Below, piece by piece: positions 1-4,009 of a stretch of 5,889 nt of DNA. Made by a program: the position numbers and the translations under genes. The notes under the pieces are model-generated. The model had not been told where the DNA came from and searched no databases. It was given only the letters and a program-made list of their open reading frames with translations. The stretch spans positions 1 through 5,889 of the forward strand of contig JAFXRX010000280.1 of assembly GCA_017526045.1 (NCBI GenBank), written 5' to 3'. The DNA comes from Opitutales bacterium (GTDB lineage: Bacteria; Verrucomicrobiota; Verrucomicrobiia; Opitutales; Intestinicryptomonadaceae). Position 1 is the stretch's first letter. Each line of letters opens with the position of its first letter.

Positions 1-696
1 CAAAACTTTGTGCTCGGTTCCGCCGAGGCGCGGGACGCCCGTTATTTCCAGAGTGGGGGAGCCTATGCCCTCGATAATCGCGCCCATTTTTACGAGCATT
101 TTGCACAAATCCGCGATTTCGGGCTCGCATGCGGCGTTGTCGATGATTGTCGTGCCCGGGGCGAGGACGCTTGCCATCAATACGTTGGCGGTCCCCGTTA
201 CGGTGCTGCCGAATCTGCCGCCCAAAAAGATGTGCGCGCCCCTGATTTTGCGGGCGTCCACTTTCAAATAGCCGCCCTCGATTTCGATATTGCAGCCGAG
301 GGCTCTTAGCCCCTTTATGTGCAGGTCGATTGGCCTTGCGCCTATTACGCAGCCGCCGGGCATCGAAACTTCCGCCTGCCTCATCCGCGCCGAAAGCGGG
401 CCCAGAAGGCAAATCGAGGCGCGCATCTTTCTTACGAGGTCGTAAGGCGCGCGGCTTGAAATGTTTTTTGCCTCGATTTCCCAGACGCCCGGCTGAGGGT
501 TTGAAACATTCGCCCCCAAAGAGGCGACGATTTGCGCCATGAAGCGCACGTCGCTCAAGTCGGGGACATTTTTAATGACGCATTTTTGGTCGGTTAAAAG
601 GGACGCGGCGAACATCGGCAAAGACGCGTTCTTCGCGCCCGAAACGCAGATTTCTCCGCACAGGCGAACGCCGCCTTTTATCCGCATCGCGTCCAT
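1..696 (-). CDS. murA: UDP-N-acetylglucosamine 1-carboxyvinyltransferase (MurA), N-terminal part; 3' end beyond the window
   Basis: MurA transfers enolpyruvate from phosphoenolpyruvate to UDP-N-acetylglucosamine in the cytoplasm, the first committed step of peptidoglycan synthesis and the target of fosfomycin. The 232 visible residues are a little over half of the usual ~420. Seen in the translation: the substrate-binding SGAKNASLP segment with Lys22 and Asn23; MRASICLLGP at 91-100; and the active-site loop GGCVIGARPID at 115-124, whose Cys116 matches the fosfomycin-targeted Cys115 of E. coli MurA, followed by Arg121. GTTIIDNAACEPEI at 181-194 is also typical. The catalytic Asp305 region lies outside the window. 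The ATG at 696 is preferred over the in-frame ATG at 687 because MDAMRIKG aligns without a gap to the E. coli start MDKFRVQG. There is no clear Shine-Dalgarno sequence. The stop codon of the upstream gene lies 12 nt away in the same frame, which suggests an operon and possibly translational coupling. Because the fosfomycin-reactive Cys is present, the enzyme is not of the Asp-type naturally resistant class. Confidence 0.96.
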   Translation of the reverse strand, partial: MDAMRIKGGVRLCGEICVSGAKNASLPMFAASLLTDQKCVIKNVPDLSDVRFMAQIVASLGANVSNPQPGVWEIEAKNISSRAPYDLVRKMRASICLLGPLSARMRQAEVSMPGGCVIGARPIDLHIKGLRALGCNIEIEGGYLKVDARKIRGAHIFLGGRFGSTVTGTANVLMASVLAPGTTIIDNAACEPEIADLCKMLVKMGAIIEGIGSPTLEITGVPRLGGTEHKVL

Positions 697-708
697 TTTA
701 CAAAACGC

Positions 709-1449
709 CTACTGCTTGTCGGAGTTTGCGTTGCGGGGCTTGAAGCCCTTGTCGCCGCGCCTGTTGTGGGGGCGGAAATGCTTGCGGTTTTTGAAGTCGC
801 CGCCTTTTTTGAAGCCGTCTTTGGAGTTTGAAAACTTGCGGTTTTTCTTCCAGTCGGGCTTGCGGTTCTTGCGGAATTTCGCCCCGTTTTTCTTTTCCTT
901 TTTGAAGAGCGAGGCGAAGAGGTTTTTTATCCTTTTGAAGAAGCCGATTTTGGGCTCTTCAATCGAGTTGTACGAAACGAAATCGGGCTTTGCCTCGGGC
1001 TTTTTGAAGTCGGGGCGCGAATTGTCCAAAGAGACTTCGACAGCCCTCGGCTTAAATTCGGGCTTTTCAAAAGAAGGGCCCTCGCGCTTCGGCTCCTGCT
1101 CCGCGCCGTTCGGAGATTCTTCCGAATTTTCAAAGCGGCGCCTGCGGCTGCGCCTTTCGGCGAATTCTTCGTCCGAGCCGCCTTCCGCGTTGGAATAGCC
1201 TTCGATGTGCTTGCCGCTGAGCTTTTCCCTGAAAGAGGAAATGTCGGCGATTTCGCCGCACGCGGAGTTTTCCGCGGAGGCGTCTTTTTTTGCGCTTTGG
1301 CTTTTGTTGCGGTGGTTTTTGCGCGGTTTGTATGCTTCCGTTTCTTTTGCGGGCGTTTCTTCCATCGCGGCTTGCGGCTGCGCGGTTTGGGGCTGTTCCT
1401 CCGCCAAGGCCTGCGCCTGCGATTCTTGTATTTCTGTGTTTTCTTCCAT
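709..1449 (-). CDS. hypothetical charged, probably disordered protein with a basic C-terminal tail
   Basis: I do not recognise this 246-residue protein. Its composition changes along the chain. Residues 1-40 are acidic and rich in Gln, Glu and Ala. Residues 41-55 are basic. Residues 56-135 mix acidic and basic stretches, including an Arg run (RRSRRRR) at 99-105. From about 169 to the end it is very basic and rich in Lys, Arg, Phe, Gly and Asn, with loosely repeated DFKK/GFKK/DWKK units. The only segment that looks able to form an amphipathic helix is GFFKRIKNLFASLFKKEKK at 169-187. There is no signal peptide or membrane segment. Such tails are common on RNA-binding proteins, but nucleic-acid binding is an inference from composition only. 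The gene ends 12 nt before murA on the same strand, so the two are probably co-transcribed. Long plus-strand frames over the same DNA look like composition shadows: one runs on into murA antisense, and their translations are Phe/Leu/Ser-rich without domains. The ATG at 1449 follows an A-rich leader without a Shine-Dalgarno sequence. Confidence 0.72.
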   Translation of the reverse strand: MEENTEIQESQAQALAEEQPQTAQPQAAMEETPAKETEAYKPRKNHRNKSQSAKKDASAENSACGEIADISSFREKLSGKHIEGYSNAEGGSDEEFAERRSRRRRFENSEESPNGAEQEPKREGPSFEKPEFKPRAVEVSLDNSRPDFKKPEAKPDFVSYNSIEEPKIGFFKRIKNLFASLFKKEKKNGAKFRKNRKPDWKKNRKFSNSKDGFKKGGDFKNRKHFRPHNRRGDKGFKPRNANSDKQ

Positions 1450-1477
1450 GTTTTTGTGTTTTTATTGTGTCGGGCTT

Positions 1478-1483
1478 ATTGTA
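1478..1483 (-). promoter_or_regulatory. candidate -10 element for the minus-strand gene upstream of murA
   Basis: On the minus strand this reads TACAAT, five of six matches to the TATAAT consensus. It would start transcription about 20 nt before the ATG at 1449, giving a short A-rich leader. The hexamer at the expected -35 position (1501-1506, AAATTA on the minus strand) does not match TTGACA, so the call rests on the -10 alone. In AT-rich DNA such a match can occur by chance. Confidence 0.25.
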
Positions 1484-1522
1484 TTTTTGCGCCGAATTTT
1501 TAATTTGCGCATAGTTGACGAC

Positions 1523-1553
1523 CGGATTTCCGCCCGTGAAAATCAGAAATCCG
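1523..1553. repeat. 8-bp perfect inverted repeat, 15-nt loop (possible operator)
   Basis: CGGATTTC at 1523-1530 is matched by GAAATCCG at 1546-1553, with no mismatch. Neither strand has a T-run directly after it, so it is not a typical terminator. It lies 40-75 bp upstream of the candidate -10 of the minus-strand gene, where a regulator of that gene could bind. It also overlaps a weak plus-strand promoter-like pair (TTGACG at 1515-1520, then a 17-nt gap, then GAAAAT at 1538-1543). Confidence 0.4.
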
Positions 1554-1570
1554 TTCGCAGTCCGTGTGGA

Positions 1571-1587
1571 ATTGCGTTTTTTGCAAT
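1571..1587. repeat. short inverted repeat ATTGC/GCAAT
   Basis: ATTGC at 1571-1575 is mirrored by GCAAT at 1583-1587 around a T-rich loop. A similar but imperfect arrangement (AATTGC, T-run, GCAAATT) occurs at about 1655-1674. At five base pairs it is weak alone and is listed because of its relative nearby. Confidence 0.25.
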
Positions 1588-1603
1588 GGTATTTATGTTT
1601 TTG

Positions 1604-1626
1604 GACGCTTTTTTCCGGCAAGCGTC
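1604..1626. repeat. 7-bp perfect inverted repeat with 9-nt loop
   Basis: GACGCTT at 1604-1610 pairs with AAGCGTC at 1620-1626. After a G/A mismatch the stem could continue for three more T-A pairs (1600-1602 with 1628-1630). It is not followed by a T-run on either strand, so it is better seen as an operator or RNA structure than as a terminator. Confidence 0.35.
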
Positions 1627-1717
1627 AAAACGGACTTAAAACTGGATAAAACAAATTGCAGATTTTTTGCAAATTATCAACTCTTTTTTATATGCGCGGG
1701 AATATTTTGGCGCATTG

Positions 1718-1747
1718 CGTTTTTGCGCCGCAAAAATGGGTTTTTTT
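1718..1747 (+). terminator. terminator-like hairpin followed by seven T
   Basis: A nine-pair stem can form between 1718-1726 and 1730-1738. It comprises C-G, one G-U, five T-A, G-C and C-G pairs around a GCC loop. Two bases later comes a run of seven T (1741-1747). The shape fits a Rho-independent terminator on the plus strand, but the stem is AT-rich and weak. No plus-strand gene lies upstream of it in the window, so it would only have a target if a small RNA or a long mutA leader starts further left. Confidence 0.3.
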
Positions 1748-1812
1748 GAAAATCGGTTTGACTTTTAATTGTTTTGGGGCAGACTTTAAACAAAAGGGCG
1801 CATATGTACTTT

Positions 1813-1843
1813 GGCGGTTCTGCTTGAAAACCGCCGTATTTTT
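1813..1843 (+). terminator. terminator- or attenuator-like hairpin in the mutA upstream region
   Basis: GGCGGTT at 1813-1819 pairs perfectly with AACCGCC at 1829-1835 (five G-C pairs) around a 9-nt loop. It is followed by GTA and five T (1839-1843). The arrangement fits a plus-strand Rho-independent terminator. It ends about 70 nt before the mutA start. With no gene upstream on this strand, it would act either as an attenuator in a long mutA leader or as the end of a small RNA. If mutA transcription starts downstream, near 1880, the hairpin is not in the mutA message. Confidence 0.4.
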
Positions 1844-1867
1844 GCGTCTTTTTTGCGGATTTTCTCC

Positions 1868-1873
1868 TAAAAT
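1868..1873 (+). promoter_or_regulatory. candidate -10 element for mutA
   Basis: TAAAAT matches TATAAT at five of six positions and would give a leader of roughly 35 nt. There is no good TTGACA at the right distance (1845-1850 reads CGTCTT). An alternative is the Bacteroidota-type pattern TAnnTTTG, matched by TATTTTTG at 1837-1844, with a TTTG at 1810-1813 separated by 23 nt. I cannot choose between them from sequence alone. Confidence 0.22.
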
Positions 1874-1878
1874 TCGCG

Positions 1879-1891
1879 GCAAAATTTTTGC
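1879..1891. repeat. 13-bp near-perfect palindrome upstream of mutA
   Basis: GCAAAA, a central T, then TTTTGC form a palindrome with six matched bases per arm. It ends 22 nt before the mutA ATG and lies just downstream of the candidate -10 at 1868-1873, a suitable position for a repressor operator. Half-sites of the same kind (TTTTTGC) recur through the spacer. Confidence 0.35.
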
Positions 1892-1913
1892 ATTTAATCC
1901 TACAAAATAAATA

Positions 1914-3992
1914 ATGAAACAAGAAAAACTATTCGAGGAATTCCACGTCCCGACATACGACGAGTGGAAGAAGGAGGCTGAGGCTCTTTTAAAGGGCGCG
2001 CCCTTCGACAAAAAAATGCTGACAAAAACGCCCGAGGGCATAGTTTTGCAGCCGATTTACAACCAGGCAGACGCCGCAGCCGAGCCCTCTTTGCCCGGGT
2101 CGGGCAATTACGTGCGCGGCATAAGCGCGGGGGGCTACAAGGCAAGGCCGTGGGCGATTTCCCAGGAAATGTACGCCTCGACGTCCGAAGAGTTTAACGC
2201 AAAAATTTTGGACGCCCTCAACAAGGGGCAGACTTCCGTGGAGCTCGTTTTGGACGAAAAAACCAAGGCGGGCTTGGACGCCGACGCCGAAAGCCCCTCG
2301 AAGGCGGGCTGCGGCGGCTTGTCAGTCGGCGTTAAGGCGGACATCGAAGCCGCGCTCAAAGGCGTCGAAGTAGAATGCGTGGAATTAAACGTGTTTGCGG
2401 GGCTTGCGACTCCCGCTGTTGCCGCGATGCTCTATTCGGCGTTCGAGGGTAAAAAGTTTTCGGGAGGATTTTACTTCGACCCGGTTTCGGATTTGGCGCG
2501 CAATGGCGAACTGCCCGCGACAATCGATTGCGCTTTAAACAGAATGCACTATTTGGCGTCCTACAACGCAAAAAACCAGCCAAAAATGGGCGCAATCGGC
2601 GTAAACACGCTCGCATACAGCGAATCGGGCGCGAGCGCGGTCGAGGAGCTTGGCGCGGCGTTTGCAACCGCGGTATTTTATATTAGAGCGATGCTCGAAA
2701 GGGGAATGCAAATCGACGAAGTTGCCCCGCTTGTCAGGTTCAGGCTTTCCCTCGGCTCGACATTCTTTACCGAAATTGCGAAAATCCGCGCGGCGAGGGC
2801 GGTTTGGAGCAAAATTGTCGAGGAATTTGGCGGCAACGCCGAGTCGCGCAAAATGCGCATTTCAGCGCGCACGACGAAATTCAACAAGACGATTTTCGAC
2901 CCCTATGTAAACATGCTGCGCGGCACGACCGAGGCTTTTTCGGGCATCATCGGCGGCGTCGAGAGCATGACTGTTGCGCCTTTTGACGAAATCGCGCGCA
3001 GGCCCGACGATTTTTCAATGCGCATTGCCCGCAACACGCAGATTGTTTTGCAGCAGGAGTGCAACCTCTGCGACGTCGTCGACCCCGCGGGCGGCTCTTA
3101 TTTTGTCGAAAATCTGACAAATCAAATCGCGGAAAAAGCCTGGGCGTTCTTTGCCGAAATCGAGGCTCAGGGCGGAATTTTAAAGGCTTTGGAAAGCGGA
3201 TTTTTGCAGGGCAAAATCGCGGAAACTTCCGCGGGCAGAAAGAAGCTGTACGATTCGCGCAGAAGCGTGGTTGTCGGCACAAACTCCTACGCAAACCTGC
3301 TCGAAAAACCGCTTGAAAAGCCCGAATGCAAGTGCGCCCAAACCGCGCAAAAGCTTTCAGAAAAAGTTAAGGCTTCCCGCAAGGAAACAGATTTTAGCCT
3401 CGGCGGCAAAGGCGGCGCGGACGCCATGCTTGCGATAATCGAGGCTGTCAAAAGCGGCGCGAGCGTGCAGGGTGTCTGCAAAGGCATATGCTCGTGCAAT
3501 TCGGCAAAAACGGCAGTTGCATCTCTCAATATCCACAGGGCTGTCGAGCACTTCGAGGCTCTTAGAAACGCAAGCGCGGCATTTAAGGCGAAGAACGGCT
3601 CCGCCCCGAAAATCTTTTTGGCGACGATGGGCCCGCTTGTCCAGCACAAGGCGCGCGCCGACTTCATCCGCGGCTTCTTTGAAGTCGGCGGCTTTGATGT
3701 AATTTACCCGAAGGGCTTTTCATCGCCCGAGGACGCCGCAAAGGCTTTTGCCGAAAGCGGCGCAAAATACGCGGTCATTTGCTCGACCGACGCGACATAT
3801 CCGGAGCTTGTCCCCGCGGTTGCGCGCGCTTTAAAAGGCGCGAACCCCGGCGGCGTCGTCCTCTTGGCGGGCGTTCCCGACCCGCAGTTCGAAGCCTCGT
3901 ACAAGGAGGCGGGCATGGACGGCAGCATAAGCATCAAATCCAATAATTACGAAACGCTCAAAGCGTTCTTGGCGGAGCTTGGCGTAATATAA
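1914..3992 (+). CDS. mutA: methylmalonyl-CoA mutase small (beta) subunit, MutA, catalytically inactive partner
   Basis: The 692-residue product is the non-catalytic subunit of the heterodimeric methylmalonyl-CoA mutase, which needs adenosylcobalamin. It acts in the cytoplasm on the succinyl-CoA/methylmalonyl-CoA pair of the propionate pathway. Residues ~15-460 form the TIM-barrel domain; family signatures include YKARPW at 75-80, IARNTQ at 371-376 and DPAGGSYFVE at 390-399. Residues ~565-692 resemble the B12-binding domain. It is degenerate: where MutB has KMGQDGHDRG, this protein has TMGPLVQHKAR (571-581), so the axial His is replaced by Gln577 and the hydrogen-bonding Asp by Leu575. In the barrel the MutB HMQEAGA motif reads AYSESGA (234-240), so the catalytic His is Ala. 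This is the pattern expected of MutA. It is some 50 residues longer than the ~640 of Propionibacterium MutA, with likely extra segments near 115-140 and 465-500. The ATG at 1914 has no Shine-Dalgarno sequence, only an A-rich leader. mutB follows after 17 nt. Confidence 0.95.
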   Translation: MKQEKLFEEFHVPTYDEWKKEAEALLKGAPFDKKMLTKTPEGIVLQPIYNQADAAAEPSLPGSGNYVRGISAGGYKARPWAISQEMYASTSEEFNAKILDALNKGQTSVELVLDEKTKAGLDADAESPSKAGCGGLSVGVKADIEAALKGVEVECVELNVFAGLATPAVAAMLYSAFEGKKFSGGFYFDPVSDLARNGELPATIDCALNRMHYLASYNAKNQPKMGAIGVNTLAYSESGASAVEELGAAFATAVFYIRAMLERGMQIDEVAPLVRFRLSLGSTFFTEIAKIRAARAVWSKIVEEFGGNAESRKMRISARTTKFNKTIFDPYVNMLRGTTEAFSGIIGGVESMTVAPFDEIARRPDDFSMRIARNTQIVLQQECNLCDVVDPAGGSYFVENLTNQIAEKAWAFFAEIEAQGGILKALESGFLQGKIAETSAGRKKLYDSRRSVVVGTNSYANLLEKPLEKPECKCAQTAQKLSEKVKASRKETDFSLGGKGGADAMLAIIEAVKSGASVQGVCKGICSCNSAKTAVASLNIHRAVEHFEALRNASAAFKAKNGSAPKIFLATMGPLVQHKARADFIRGFFEVGGFDVIYPKGFSSPEDAAKAFAESGAKYAVICSTDATYPELVPAVARALKGANPGGVVLLAGVPDPQFEASYKEAGMDGSISIKSNNYETLKAFLAELGVI

Positions 3993-3995
3993 ATT

Positions 3996-4003
3996 GAAAG
4001 GAT
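3996..4003 (+). promoter_or_regulatory. ribosome-binding site of mutB
   Basis: GAAAGGAT in the short gap after the mutA stop carries an AAGGA core (3998-4002), with seven bases between its last base and the ATG at 4010. It fixes the mutB start and shows that this organism does use Shine-Dalgarno signals, although mutA, murA and the charged-protein gene have none that is obvious. Confidence 0.75.
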
Positions 4004-4009
4004 AAGAAT

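Larger units (their letters stand above)
1450..1913. other. divergent intergenic spacer, AT-rich, gene-free, rich in inverted repeats
   Basis: This 464-bp region separates the start codons of the murA-linked gene and mutA. It is visibly richer in A and T than the flanking genes. Frames that cross it give Phe/Cys/Lys-rich translations without recognisable domains, so I see no protein gene here apart from a doubtful seven-codon frame at 1804-1827. It must hold the promoters of both units. It contains inverted repeats at 1523-1553, 1571-1587, 1604-1626, 1718-1738, 1813-1835 and 1879-1891, and seven plus-strand copies of TTTTTGC. Two of the hairpins are followed by T-rich tracts on the plus strand and resemble terminators, although no gene lies upstream of them on that strand. 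I looked for a cobalamin riboswitch and found no B12-box sequence. Confidence 0.85.

Noticed and set aside
1130..1621. 163-codon minus-strand frame overlapping the start of the charged-protein gene
   Set aside because: It runs in another frame across the spacer and the gene. Its translation is Arg/Lys/Gln low complexity, and it does not sit next to murA as the 709-1449 frame does.
539..1639. Long plus-strand frames opposite the charged-protein gene and murA (539-1198, 1205-1639)
   Set aside because: They overlap the well-supported murA frame or the better-placed minus-strand gene, have no domain signature, and are rich in Phe, Leu, Ser and Cys as expected for antisense of Lys/Glu-rich codons.
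1450..1913. Cobalamin riboswitch in front of the B12-dependent mutase genes
   Set aside because: I found no B12-box-like sequence (GCCACTG type) in the spacer; also, these riboswitches usually control B12 synthesis and transport rather than mutAB.
1914..3992. MutA as a broken or decayed mutase because its His and B12 motifs are missing
   Set aside because: Loss of these residues is the normal state of the small subunit in heterodimeric enzymes, the frame is intact over 692 codons, and an active MutB follows directly.
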